Shown piece after piece: positions 53,097-63,865 of a stretch of 64,000 nucleotides of DNA. The DNA comes from Phytophthora colocasiae (Eukaryota; Oomycota; Peronosporomycetes; Peronosporales; Peronosporaceae), in NCBI GenBank assembly GCA_018806915.1, contig JAGKQI010000053.1, forward strand, positions 496,001-560,000, given 5' to 3'. How positions within the stretch are numbered: the stretch's first letter is position 1; every line of letters begins with the position of its first letter. Below the pieces are notes generated by a model. The model was not told the origin of the DNA, ran no database searches, and saw only the letters and a program-made list of their open reading frames with translations. Made by a program: the position numbers and the translations under genes.

Positions 53097-54408
53097 CTAC
53101 CCGACGCAGACACTCTGGTATGTTGGGACGAGGTATTTGATGTTGATGAAGGCGTCGTCACCTCCGTGGGACTCCATGATCTCCAGTGTCTGCTGGATGA
53201 GATCACCCAGATTCAGTTGCTTCCGTTGGCTGTAGTCGATCGCATCGCCAATGTTGTCTACAAGAAAAAACAACCGTAGAACGGTTAAGGCACGAGGGTT
53301 CTTCTAGCTGAAACAGTAGTCAGCCCTACCGTTCTTGCGGATGAAGATGTTGAGAACTGGTAGAATCTGTCGGTAGTACGGAACGAGTGCTTGGCCGATG
53401 AGTCCTGAGCCACTTCCAGGCTGAGCTGCAGACTCACACGTCACCATCAGCTGTAGAATGTGCAGCGTTTTGACGATAATTCCAGCATTGCGGGTGTTGA
53501 GGGCGTCTCGAATCCAAACAACAAAATGTAAGTTTTGACTGTAGTAAACCCTTTTACCACGTACTTTTGATCGGGATAATGAGCTGAGGAATGACGGGTA
53601 GAACTTTATTGCTGGCGTTGATGAGCATGTCCTTAATACCTTGTTCCGACAGGAAAGCATAGGGTTCCTCCACCTCACGCAGGCCGTCGAAGAAAATTGG
53701 CAGGTAATGGTGGAAATCCAGCTATAAATGTTAGAAATAGGGGTTATTAGTGCTGTGTTTGCTTCTTCTAGCTAGCAGCAACTGTACCTTGGTGATGTCC
53801 ACTTTCCACGCTACCATATTGCGTACGCCGCCGTGGTCGATCTGGATCGGCAGGTCACCCCGTTCATAGAATCTATAGGATAGCTTTTCTATAAGTTTCA
53901 CGTACTTTTATCTTCCGAACTACTAAAACTTCCTCACTTACCGTCGGAATGACGTGTCAGGAGGGTTCGAACGCTCTCGAAAAGCTGCTGGTTGCTGGTG
54001 TCTCGAACGTGGCGAGAGAGTTTCGAGTTTATCCGCCTTTAACACCCACAAAAACGTAAATAACCACCTTTAACTTCCCCCCAAAAAATGTTGTCAATAC
54101 CTTGATGGTTTTCTCGAGATCAATAGTTCCTCCTGTTCCTTGACCTTTTCGAAGGAAAGTGTCGGTAGTATGAGGCTTAGAAGGTTTCGACAAGGAGAAA
54201 GCGCTGATGTGTGCTGAATCGTCCACTTTGTCGTTCGAACGACGCTTATTCATCGACAAAAGCATCAGTTCCAGTACGAAAAGAAACCTAATAGAAACTC
54301 CAAAACCTTGTGAACGACTGCCGTTGTATCGAAACAGCTCCCCGTCTCCGGCAACGTGATGCTCTTTGGCACAATTCGCGTGCTGACGTTTGGAATGCGT
54401 CCTGCCAT
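53097..54408 (-). CDS. PACRG: Parkin co-regulated gene protein
   Basis: Seven exons on the minus strand: 54307-54408, 54101-54244, 53942-54036, 53788-53872, 53565-53721, 53330-53506 and 53097-53257. Introns are 58-72 nt, all GT-AG and in phase; 306 residues. PACRG sits at the inner junction of axonemal doublet microtubules. The conserved core is clear: [88 protein letters not shown] and [13 protein letters not shown]. The N-terminus is variable in this family. The first intron and start are inferred from phase and an ACTGAT branch-like site. Confidence 0.9.
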
Positions 54409-54581
54409 TGGGTTGTATCGGGTTGAGCTCTTTTCTCAAAGTGGTGGATGAACTGCAGGCCAAAAACTCCCCATGTTCCTGATAAATAAAGACGCTGGTA
54501 GTCGGTAAATTTACATCGAAAGCCTCACTACTTATAGCTCTTATGCATTCATACTTCTTACTACTAGTAGTATTCTACACG

Positions 54582-56038
54582 TTAGACCCAGTGGATTCGG
54601 CATCGAGGGAACTTGTGCTTGACTGTGGAAAAGTAGGCAGCGGTAGTCTCCATATCAGCACAAGCACCGATGTGCAGCGTTTCTAACGGGGTTTTACGAC
54701 CAACTAAAGCTCGGAAAGCTGCGATCGTGAGCTGGTTGCACGCTTTGACGTTCAGGTGCAGCAGTTGTCCACAGTGTAAAGCCACAGCCGTGAAACCTTC
54801 GTCCGTCATGTTGTAGCAGAACTCGAGTGAAAGTCGTTGCAGGTTTGACGCGCGTGTAGCCATCCGCTTGAGTCCGTCGTCATCTAAAGCCACACAACCT
54901 TGGAGCAACAGCGTGGAGAGTTGTGTACAACCAGCAGCGATAGCCACCAGGTCGTTGTTCTCCAGTGTTTTACATAGTGAAAGGTTGAGTGACTCGAGCT
55001 CGAAGCATCGAGCGATTGCTGCGAACGTGGCGCTACCGAGCGATTGCAGCGCCCCTAAATCCAGTGACCGTAGAGAAAACCGGTGAACCAAGACGAGAGC
55101 TGCCACACCGCGATCATCCAGTGCTGCACACCCGCTCAAGTCGAGTGTGAAAAGCTCGCAGATCGATCTCTTCTCTTCGAAGTGGTAGAAGTCGAAGCCT
55201 TGAACCTTCGGACAGCGTGCGAACGAGAGCGAACGGAGGTTGCGCTGCATCCGCATGAGGAACCGAAGCGCCGGTCCTGAGATTTTCAGACAGCGATCGA
55301 GTACGATGTCCTCTAACGTTAACGACGCGTGCTGAGCCATCGCCACCACCGATCGGTCGGTGATTCTCCTGCACATGGTGAGGTTTATCTTCTGCAGCTT
55401 CGGACAGTTAACCGTGATGGTGATGACGCCGTCGTCCCGCACGCGTGAACAGCCCGACAGGTCTACCTTGGTAAGATTCCGACAAGTCCGAGAGATGGCT
55501 ACGAGCGACTCGTCCGTCAGTTTGATGCAGTGCAAGGTCAACGTCTGCAGACTCACACAGCAACAGAGCTGCTCGAGGGCTGCGTCCGAGATCTGCTTGG
55601 ACTCGACGTCCACGTGTCGGAGCTGCTCGCATCCGAGGCCTTTGACCAGGTGCAACAGTAGAGGAGACGTCACGCGCGGGCCGTATAACGCCACGCTCTG
55701 TAGTTGCGACGTCTCCACTGATAGGTTCCGGCCGCTCTTGCTACGTCGCTGCCGGTCGAGCAGCACAGCCGCGGCTGCCTCCAGCTCATGTTCGCCCGTG
55801 CACCACGTCTACAATAGCAATGAACACACACACAGAGATTAGAGTCAATTGCATTGCGCTTGACGGCGGACGGACGTACCAAGTCTGCGTGCTGCTCACG
55901 ATGCACAGAAGAGAGTGAAAGTCGTCTCCAGCGCTTCGAGACCCGCGCCAAGCCGTGCCAGCGATCCTGAAGATGAACGAAGCGGCAAACGTGTACTAGC
56001 AGCACATGGTCGGGTAATTGCTCGATGTTGATCGTCAT
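54582..56038 (-). CDS. F-box and leucine-rich repeat protein
   Basis: Two exons, 55880-56038 and 54582-55808, with a 71-nt intron; 461 residues. An F-box fills residues about 4-45 (IEQLPDHVLLVHVCRFVHLQDR...ARVSKRWRRLSL) and would bind SKP1. From about residue 90 are ten or more cysteine-type LRRs (LTKVDLSGCSRVRDDGV, LQKINLTMCRRITDRSV, LSTLLLQGCVALDDDGL). It is expected to be the substrate receptor of an SCF ubiquitin ligase; the substrate is unknown. It is divergent from the DUF726 gene with 141 bp between starts. Confidence 0.88.
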
Positions 56039-56179
56039 GAACGTTGATCAATTCACTGCAAGGAGGTGTTGGAAGTGAGCCCATGCATTCAAGAGGCGTA
56101 ACGACCGGCGCGTCACCTGGTCCCGGCCAGGTGAATTACTGTGTACAGGTCGTGTACGATCTCAGAAATCCGGTCGAAC

Positions 56180-57364
56180 ATGGACACCTTCCTGGCCGAC
56201 TGTCGCGAGCTGCAGTGCCGCGGTCTGCTGTCCTCGCAGCAGTTACACGAGTACGAGTCTTCCCTCAGCTCCGTCTCGACTCCACCCGACGATATCCGTG
56301 AGCGCGTGTCCGCTCTCCTCGTGCAAGAAGCGGACGCCATTGTGGAACGCGTGCGAGTGCAGAGCAACCAACAGGAAGAGCAGAATATCGGCAATACAGA
56401 GTTAGCAGCAGTGGCAGTCGGTGGCGCGTTGGGTGCGTTGAATGCCTGGTTACGTCCAGCACCAGCCCCAACGTCCACCGCGAAAGCTACGACCTTGTGG
56501 GCCAGTGCGTACGACGGCGCAATGGCTACACTTAACGTGGCGAAGCGAAAGCGGCGCGTACAGCAACTGCAGCTCAAATTGTTGAGTGGGGACGTCGCCA
56601 CCTGCGCACACGTCGTGTTGTGCATCAACGGCTTTATGACGCAGAGCGACGACCCGACGCGCAACTGGCGCGCGTGGATACAAGAAAACCAGGACGCCGC
56701 CGTCTTTGCTGTTCAATGGGAAGCTGGTGACGCCGCTGCTTGGGACGAGTTCTGCACACACGTGAACGACAACTTGGGCAGTTCGTCTGTGCCAGCAATG
56801 GTCGCGCACTTCACGGGTAACCCGTGGCACAGTGCTCAAGGGAAGGCGGAACAGGTGGGTATCCTACTCGCGCACGTCTTGGCTGAACGTCCGGCACTGG
56901 TACGTGGTCGCAAGATCTCGCTGCTGGGTCATTCGCTAGGCGGTGCCGTAATCTACAGCACCTTTCAGGAGATGGCCAAGTTACGAGCAGAGAAGAAGGG
57001 GGAGAACTTGCCGCTGGTTTCCAATGCCGTCAGCTTCGCCGGTGCCTTCATCCCTGATTCACAAGGTCAAGATAATATCGCGAACGCCCTCGACCCGAAC
57101 GGAGGGAAGTTTATCAACGTCTTCTCAACTCGAGATGGCGTGTTGTCCAAGCTCTTCTGGGCCTTGCAACTACCCGGCCCGAGCGGACCTGCAGCTGCTG
57201 GCTGCCAAGCTGTCGCCTTCGCCGCCGCGACTGCCGCTAGCTGCGTGAACGTCGACGTGTCGGACCTAGTGATTCCTCGCGTGGAGAACCACTTCGGCCA
57301 CGGGTATCAGCAGTTCATGGAAGTCATTAAGTCTCGCGTCCTGCCGCATCTCTTCCGAGCTTGA
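56180..57364 (+). CDS. DUF726-type alpha/beta hydrolase
   Basis: 394 residues from ATG 56180, chosen over an in-frame ATG at 56141 because the sequence before it is not protein-like. A Gly/Ala-rich stretch around residues 75-90 could touch membrane. The catalytic domain has VVLCINGFMTQSDDP, the nucleophile elbow LLGHSLGGAV (Ser252), and ENHFGHGYQQF near the end with candidate His residues. This pattern fits DUF726/TMCO4 family hydrolases, perhaps acting on lipids. No introns. Convergent with the TPR gene at 57479. Confidence 0.78.
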   Translation: MDTFLADCRELQCRGLLSSQQLHEYESSLSSVSTPPDDIRERVSALLVQEADAIVERVRVQSNQQEEQNIGNTELAAVAVGGALGALNAWLRPAPAPTSTAKATTLWASAYDGAMATLNVAKRKRRVQQLQLKLLSGDVATCAHVVLCINGFMTQSDDPTRNWRAWIQENQDAAVFAVQWEAGDAAAWDEFCTHVNDNLGSSSVPAMVAHFTGNPWHSAQGKAEQVGILLAHVLAERPALVRGRKISLLGHSLGGAVIYSTFQEMAKLRAEKKGENLPLVSNAVSFAGAFIPDSQGQDNIANALDPNGGKFINVFSTRDGVLSKLFWALQLPGPSGPAAAGCQAVAFAAATAASCVNVDVSDLVIPRVENHFGHGYQQFMEVIKSRVLPHLFRA

Positions 57365-57478
57365 TCCTGTAACAAGACGCTCGAATATCTAAACAAGTAG
57401 CAAACCGAACGAACATGACGTGTTGGACTCTAACTCAAGAGACATCGATCTGATCGCCCACAGTTCTGTTCACCTTTC

Positions 57479-58084
57479 CTAGTTGAACATATTGCCGAAC
57501 GCGCTCTTCTCCTTAGCTCTGGCGTCCGCGTCGTACGCGCGTTTCTGGACTTGCAGCGCGCGGATCTCGTTGCGCACGGCCGCGTTCTTGGGTTCCTCCT
57601 CCAGCAGTTCACTCAGCAGTTTATACGCGCGATCGTAATGCATGAGCTGCACCATGGCCTGGGCCTTACGGAAACGGGCCTTACTGTGGTGCGGCTCCAC
57701 CTCCAATACCTTATCGCAGCAGCTCAGCGCGCGTTCCGGTTGTGTCGCCAATTTCAGATGACACAGGGCCATATTGGCCCATACAGCTACCTTTATAGCC
57801 TGGATATGAGCACCCTCTTCTTGTGTGGCCGTCATGCCGGACGCCCCCTGTGCGTATTGAGCCATGGCGTCACCTGTCACAGATAACCCATTCACGTACG
57901 CGAACACCTTGGCGTACGACGTCAACGCGCGCTTGAACTCAGCCTGCTTGACGTACAAGTTACCCTGACGCTTGAGCAGTTCAGCTTGCTCAAGCTTCTC
58001 GGCAACGGACAGCGGGCCTAGGCGGGGCTTCCAGAGGCCCAAGAGCTCCTCGTCGCTGATCTCGATCACCTGGATGTCACCCAT
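57479..58084 (-). CDS. TPR protein of the FKBP/AIP type without PPIase domain
   Basis: 201 residues, one exon. Three TPR units: AELLKRQGNLYVKQAEFKRAL, WANMALCHLKLATQPERALSC and SKARFRKAQAMVQLMHYDRAY. The order with CDKVLEVEPHHSKARFRKAQA is that of the HSP90-binding TPR domain in large FKBPs and AIP, but the prolyl isomerase domain is missing. The N-terminal MGDIQVIEISDEELLGLW is specific to this gene. A co-chaperone role is inferred. Confidence 0.75.
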   Translation of the reverse strand: MGDIQVIEISDEELLGLWKPRLGPLSVAEKLEQAELLKRQGNLYVKQAEFKRALTSYAKVFAYVNGLSVTGDAMAQYAQGASGMTATQEEGAHIQAIKVAVWANMALCHLKLATQPERALSCCDKVLEVEPHHSKARFRKAQAMVQLMHYDRAYKLLSELLEEEPKNAAVRNEIRALQVQKRAYDADARAKEKSAFGNMFN

Positions 58085-58517
58085 ACTACCGTAATTGAAT
58101 TTTTGACAAGGGTTAATCTTTTATACTTCAAGTAGTATTTTTAATAAGGTAAATCACAGAGCGTATACAAGAGTTATGGGAAATGGCAGGCCAAACAAAC
58201 ATGAAGTGGCTATATATACCTCTTGAAATAAGTGCGAGCGAAAGCAGCGGGAACGAGAGGGTATAAGATGATGGTATGCCAGCGGATATCTGTATTGAAA
58301 TATAATTTGTTGTTACTGTGTACCACTACGTTTTCGCTGCAGTTACTATTTTTGCTCACATTGATGCAAGAGGAGTGTAGTACCAATCGTGATTCGAGAT
58401 TGTGAAGGTTGTCGATGCCGATGAAGAGACTGGAGTAGCGGTTGTTGCTGCTGGATCTTCGTCGCTGGGGCTTTTGTCGTTGAGGGGCTTTCTGGGGCTG
58501 TAATCGTGGACGACGAG
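58085..58517. other. Intergenic stretch
   Basis: No convincing frame. Contains Gln/Arg-codon-rich low-complexity sequence on the minus strand (58.35-58.5 kb), which I take as chance. Confidence 0.35.
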
Positions 58518-58605
58518 GGGGCTCGCCGGTGGCCCAGTGGATTAGCATCCGCTGATCCACGAACTGACCGAGGGTTCGAGCCCCGCCTCCGTCGCCCTTT
58601 TCGAC
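58518..58605 (+). repeat. tRNA-like sequence, possible SINE head
   Basis: TGGCCCAGTGGATTAGCATCC fits a pol III A box, and GGTTCGAGCCC about 45 nt later fits a B box. A TTTT stop lies shortly after the 3' end. The D-stem and acceptor stem do not pair properly, so it is not a working tRNA gene. It is probably the head of an old tRNA-derived SINE. Confidence 0.45.
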
Positions 58606-58948
58606 TTCTGCTCTCCTCTCTCACCGCTGCCCTTCTCTGTTCATTTCCCATCACTCACAAGCTCTTCTCTAAGACATCGTGACCAATCAAGGCACAACAA
58701 CACGGAGACAAGACTCAAGGAGTTGGCGCGGTCGCAGTACTCTACCCGGCCAGGCACCGGCTGGGGGCTCATCAACGGTGGCCCATTGGGCAAAATTCCC
58801 AAGAAATTCAAGCGTACCGGTCATAGACTAAGGGTAACCGAGTAGCCGTAGGAAATTAGTTAGGAGTAACCTTGCTTAGACGTCAATGCGCCTGTTTCGA
58901 ACAGGCTTCGAAATAAGTACCCAATATAAGGGGTCCGTGGCCGCCCTT

Positions 58949-58965
58949 CCCCCCCCCCCCCCCCC
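58949..58965. repeat. Run of 17 C
   Basis: A homopolymer next to the 3' end of the elicitin relic. Its length is likely to be unstable or mis-sequenced. Confidence 0.8.
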
Positions 58966-59220
58966 GTGGACGACGAGGAGTCTGAGATGCTCATAGCACT
59001 GCTGGTACCCGAAAGTGACGAACACTTTGCTGAAAACTCAGTCGCTACTGAGTGCACGTTGAGTGTCAGGCCGCTCGTGGGTACCGTCATGGTGCAGTCG
59101 GGTGGGTATAGCGAGATAACCGACTTGAGATATATTCTGCATCAGTGGGCAGTGCAGTTGACGTCGTAAGGCTGTAGCCGGAGTCGGTCGCACATCCCGA
59201 GAATGTGCTCAAGTTCAGTA

Positions 59221-59802
59221 CACCGATCGACAGAATGCAACGACCACTTTCCGGCGCGTGTAGACTGGTTATGTGAGAGCGAATTAATATCGATTTTGGT
59301 AAAAGATAGAGAGCAGCTGTATTTTGCACTAAAAATTGCACTAGTGACGGTTTAATGGATTCCCAGGCTGAAATGGCACGCTTTATCGTAGCCAAGCGCT
59401 CTCCTTTCGCCGTCGTAGCAGTAGCTGTTGCTCTTGCGTAGCTTTGCGTTGGCTTAGCCCCTCTATAGCTTAAAAGGACACGTCGTTTTTCTTGTATTGT
59501 GTAGTGCATGCGGCGTTGTTTGGCTGGCGCGTACACCTCGTCAAGGAGGCCTGTGTGTGGCAACCTCCTTTGCTTCCTGCAATACTGTCGCGGGTGGTGG
59601 GGGCTGCGAGGACTCCTCGTCCGCTTCCTCCATTTTATCGAGTGGCTGGTGGAGACCTCCGTTTTATCGAGTGGCTGGTGGAGTTTTATTTTAGCGATTG
59701 AACGCTGCATCGGGCAATTTGATTGGTTGATAACAAAATGTGCACACAATTTTATATCACAGGCGCCCTTTTTATATGGACGCTGCATTCTGTCGATCGG
59801 TG
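59221..59802. mobile_element. MITE with TA target duplication inside the elicitin relic
   Basis: 582 bp with terminal inverted repeats CACCGATCGACAGAATGCA and flanking TA (59219-59220, 59803-59804). Removing it and one TA rejoins the elicitin codons. It has no transposase; an internal ATTTTATCGAGTGGCTGGTGGAG unit is repeated near 59.63-59.68 kb. Probably a Tc1/mariner-type non-autonomous element. Confidence 0.8.
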
Positions 59803-59943
59803 TAGACTAGCGAGAGTTACGTAGGCTGAAGACTACTATGACGTGGAGCACGTGGTGTTGCCACTGCTGCTGGAAGAACCGGAAGCATTGGCGGATCCAA
59901 CGAAGGCGATGATAACGACTGCGATAAAGGAGAAGGTGTTCAT

Positions 59944-60959
59944 GATAGTGCTTGATGGTTTGGTGTAAGCGAAACAACTCAAATGGATGAATGAGGAAGT
60001 GTGCCCGGCAACGACATTCAGTGTATATAGTGCTCCACCACTGCTCCCTTCGTGAAGATTACTGGACCTAGCCTTTCTAATCGCTTGCTAGTTGTCTACA
60101 CCCTGTATCTGTAGAATCAATGATGAATCCAATTACAAGGATACTGCTGCTGTGACTCTAGCTTACCCGACGCTATCACTAAAGGCAATTCTTGCTCGGC
60201 AAGCTAATTGAGTGGGTTATGGATGCAGTGCTATAAAGCTTGAGGCCACTAATTGATACTGATGCTGCAAATTGCTTCAGTCGTAATCAGTACTGTTAGC
60301 TGTTGAAGCAACTCTGAACTGCTCTTGTTGACGAGATGCAGTCAAGCACCTACTGCAGTCCATAAGCAAACCTGCTTCGTTAGTCACTGAAACGGGCTGC
60401 ACAACAGTGAGCTTCAACAACGAACTAGGGCTTGAAGAAATCCTCCATCAAACGTTCTCCATCCTTACACAAACAGTGTCCTCCAATTCAGTCAGTTGCT
60501 GTTGGCGGCTCCAGTTCGTCCGCATCCGATATGTAGTACAGACGTCCGTTTACACAGACACTCGTTTGTCTATTGAAAAGTCGGGTATTCCGCTAAACAC
60601 ACCCGACTGCACCAAGCGAGCGTTTAACGTTTAATGTGAACGGATTATCGGTTTGTCTAGCCTTCGCGAAGCCAATCATCACGAACACTACTCGAATTTT
60701 CAACGACGGCTACTCCAACTTCGACCAACTCGTCGACATCGGTCCCCAGTGCGACTACCTCCCGTAGAGTAGATAGGATAAATACTTTTGAGGAGAGCAG
60801 TTGTCGTTCACTACTTATTAGCCCAACACCTTCAAGTAGTAGTAGTAGTAATATTATGTTATTCTAAGTATGGTGTCGGTTTAACACTGGCCTCGTCCAA
60901 TCTCATTGGTCAAAATACTTATTCGTGCGTTTCAGGCCCCACAGTTCATCGACTTGACC
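59944..60959. other. Stretch with a possible second elicitin-like relic
   Basis: Mostly without a gene. On the plus strand, 60540-60640 reads SIEKSGIPLNTPDCTKRAF and 60690-60770 reads a Thr/Ser-rich tail (TTATPTSTNSSTSVPSATTS), as in elicitin-like proteins, but in different frames and with no signal peptide seen. Weak. Confidence 0.25.
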
Positions 60960-62067
60960 ATGAGCGGAGTCGCCACCATGTCCGAGGACGAATACGCGCT
61001 GGAGGACATCTCCTGGGATGAGATCGACAAGCTCAAGTACTACATTGTGGGCCCCACTATGTTCCTGGCCGTTCGAGCTGCCGTGTACCCGTCCAATTTG
61101 GTTAAAACACGCCTACAGGTGCAGTCCAAGCATCAACCTCTGTACTCAGGAACGTTCAATGCCTTCTCCACAATCTTCCGACAGGAAGGAGTTCGTGGAC
61201 TGTACAAGGGATTCGGAGCCAGCACAGCCAATGTTCTCACTGGGAACTTGTACATTTCGGTGTACGAAAAGTCGCGTAAAGTGTTCAAGGATCACACGAC
61301 AATTGGCGAAAAGGGAGCGAATTTTGCAGGTGGAGCATTCGCGTCCCTCGTCTCACAGACGGTGGTGGTCCCTCTGGATATTGTGTCTCAACGCATGATG
61401 CTCAGTGGTCAAGGACAGGATGTACGCAAGACGAGAGAACACCCCAAGGGATTCCTCACTGTGACCAAGCAGGTGTTCCGTACCGAGGGCCTCCGAGGCT
61501 TCTACAGGGGATATGTACCATCCATCGCGACGTACGCTCCGTCATCTTCAATTTGGTGGGGCTCCTATGGGTTGCTCGTCCCTGTATATTATAAATTGAT
61601 GAAGAACTGGTCCACAGACCCTTTCTGGAAACAAGGTACATGTTTCTAACTGCAGTTGGAAAACGAGAAGGAGTGTGACTGACGTGGTGCTTTTGTTTCT
61701 CGTTTGCTTGATTACTGTAGTGGTGGCGCAGGGGCTGAGTGGTGCGAGCGCTGGAATCATCACTGGCGTCTTGACGAACCCCATGGATATTGTTCGGACA
61801 AAGGCACAAGTGTATACACAGTACGGTGCCATGGACACCCTCAAGTATATTTTAAAAACCGAAGGGCCAATGGGTCTCATGACGGGTCTCTCGGCGGTGC
61901 GTTGCAGTGGTCGTTGGATGCTAACTTTTCTCTAACTAACGTCATTATTGTGGTGATCACTGCAGCGGCTTCTGGCTATGGGACCTTCGGGTATCCTCAT
62001 GGTCACGTCGTACGAGTTCGTCAAGCGTGTGTGCCGGAAACCGCAAGAGCCTGACGTAGACGCGTAA
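60960..62067 (+). CDS. Mitochondrial carrier, SLC25A44 type
   Basis: Three exons, 60960-61635, 61721-61896 and 61966-62067, with introns of 85 and 69 nt; 317 residues. The three carrier repeats each have their signature: AVYPSNLVKTRLQV, VVPLDIVSQRMM and TNPMDIVRTKAQV, followed by GLYKGFG, GFYRGY and GLMTGL. The first signature lacks the usual Asp/Glu (PSNLVK), as in SLC25A44, which carries branched-chain amino acids into mitochondria. The substrate here is inferred only. A longer 5' exon cannot be excluded, because an AG lies just upstream of the ATG. Confidence 0.85.
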
Positions 62068-62448
62068 CTCCGCTATACAGTATCCTCACACTAGTTTTGA
62101 TTTGCAGCTATACTCGAATTGAGAAGAAGGTCAATAGATAGCTATTCATTGTCCACTAGCGTTCGCGTTTCGTATTCACCGGGTACGATTCTAAGAAGCA
62201 ACGCCGCTGGAGATCAAGGTTGAAAGAATTCCATCTGCTGCAGATCTTCGGTTCCAGAGGACATGTATATGTGACTTTACTGTTCGAAAGCGACGCCACA
62301 TTGCAAAGACAAAACAATCAATGCGAAAGGAACGAGGAACCATACAAACACAGCAGCTTATAAACACATTATTGGCACGAATGCCTCTTATTAACGGCAG
62401 GAGCGGTACGACGGATCGTTGCTGGGTCCTCGCGCATCATGAAGTTTC
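62068..62448. other. Intergenic, between converging genes
   Basis: The carrier and elicitin-like genes converge here. Only short frames; nothing else recognised. Confidence 0.4.
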
Positions 62449-62997
62449 TTAGCACGCGGTGGGGGTGGTGGTGGCGGTGGTGGCAGCCGGGGTGGCGACG
62501 GGGGCCTTGGTCTCCGAAGGAGTAGCAGTCGTGGCGGTCGGGGTCTCGGGGGCAACAGTCGTGGCGGCCGGGGTTTCCGGTGCGGCAGTCGTGGCAGTCG
62601 GGGTCTCCGGGGCGGCAGTGGTGGCAGCCGGGGTCTCGGGGGTCGAGGACGTGCAGCCAGGCTCGAAGTTGTCGGCCAGCGACTTGACGTTCATGACGGC
62701 GCCGCTCGTGGGGATGGTCAGGTCGCAGTCAGGCGGGTTGGTGGCCTGCACGTTCTTGATGAGCTCGTGGCACGCGTCCACCTTGCACATGGCGGCAGTC
62801 TGCTCGGCCGTCGGCAGTGACGTGGCGTACAGCATGTTGTAGCCCGAGTCCGAGGCGCACGTGGTAAGGGCAGTGCCCTGGAGCAGACCCACCATCGACG
62901 TGTAGGCCGAAGCCTGCTGGGTGGTCGAACAGGCCTCACCGTTCACGGAGGCGACGAAGGCCAGGGCGGCGGCAGCGACAGCGAAGTACGTGTTCAT
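62449..62997 (-). CDS. Elicitin-like secreted protein with Thr/Pro-rich tail
   Basis: 182 residues from ATG 62997; an in-frame ATG at 63120 would hide the signal peptide. Signal peptide residues 1-20 (ends ASVNG). The elicitin domain follows with Cys at 23, 47, 71, 76, 91 and 115, exactly the canonical spacing 3-27-51-56-71-95 after cleavage. Elicitins bind sterols, which Phytophthora cannot make, and many trigger plant defence. After residue 117 is a Thr/Ala/Pro tail with ETPxATT repeats, likely O-glycosylated and wall-linked, ending in TPTAC. This places it with tailed, elicitin-like proteins rather than short secreted elicitins. Confidence 0.92.
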   Translation of the reverse strand: MNTYFAVAAAALAFVASVNGEACSTTQQASAYTSMVGLLQGTALTTCASDSGYNMLYATSLPTAEQTAAMCKVDACHELIKNVQATNPPDCDLTIPTSGAVMNVKSLADNFEPGCTSSTPETPAATTAAPETPTATTAAPETPAATTVAPETPTATTATPSETKAPVATPAATTATTTPTAC

Positions 62998-63865
62998 TGT
63001 GTAAGGGAGTGGGAGGAGTCTGGAGCGGAAGGCAAATTGCAGAATGAGCTTGGCTTGCGGGGCTTGCAGGAACTGAAGCGCTGCACGAACAGCAAGAGGG
63101 ACTTTCAGACAGCCGGACAAGAAAAAGGGGAATCATGGCGTCCCATGACGTTGACCACTGCAGTGGCACTGCCAGTGCAACCCGGTGTTGCAGGGTGATC
63201 CGCTTGGTGAAAAGTGTATCTACGCCCGTGCTCTTCGCGCTTGGCTGTCATGATAGCCGGGCGGTGTATCCTCACTTCCGTGTCACAAGAGCAGATCCTG
63301 TCCGCGTCTGCAGGTGAGTAATGAGCTCTGTGCCGGTAGAGTGACACGACCATCGCGCAGACTGCAGCAGCCTCTATCAACGGACGCAGCTTCATGGCGA
63401 TGCATGTAGTCAAGTGTACCTATGTCTGTCAGCGGCAATAAATGACGAGGCTCAAGTGCTGCCGACTTCTTGGCTAGTAGCCAATGGCTAGAAGAGAGAA
63501 TCTCAATCCTTCTTCGGATGCAGCACATCGTGCTCTAAGTTAGACCCTCTAATCTAACCCATGCAAATTCAAATGCATTGCAAACCATTGTAGAGCACCG
63601 CTTCGATCTAGATACACGCTGTAGCATCTCGTGCAGCCGCTGCTTTGCTAGTTTTGCACGCAAGATTCACGATCCCACCTACAGATGCTCTATTCAACGG
63701 AGTCTTATTGCCGGTGCCAAAGTCTCCTCCTCGGAACTGCACGAACAGCCAAGAACACGTACTACAGCGAACTATAACAACGATAATGAATGTCATTTAC
63801 CAAATACACACTGTACTGCCTAAATCTCGCGAGACACTCGACAGTTCCAGCAGCTCCGAACCAAC
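62998..63865. other. Intergenic, between two elicitin-like genes
   Basis: No frame or repeat of note. The promoter of the elicitin-like gene at 62997 should lie at its left end. Confidence 0.4.

Larger units (their letters stand above)
58880..59943 (-). pseudogene. Elicitin pseudogene split by a MITE
   Basis: Minus strand from ATG 59943: a signal peptide (MNTFSFIAVVIIAFVG...), a Ser-rich stretch, two adjacent TAG stops, and SSAYVTLASL up to the MITE. After the MITE (59218 downward) come LSTFSGCATDSGYSLTTSTALPTDAEY, a frameshift with loss of the middle cysteine region, then PPDCTMTVPTSGLTLNVHS...KCSSLS. The elicitin identity rests on these blocks. Stops, frameshift and deletion make it non-functional. 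Confidence 0.78.

Noticed and set aside
56141..56179. Earlier start of the DUF726 hydrolase
   Set aside because: The 13 extra residues are not protein-like and lie in the short gap to the divergent F-box gene.
58518..58605. A functional tRNA gene
   Set aside because: A and B boxes are present, but the D-stem and acceptor stem do not pair, so only a SINE-like call is kept.
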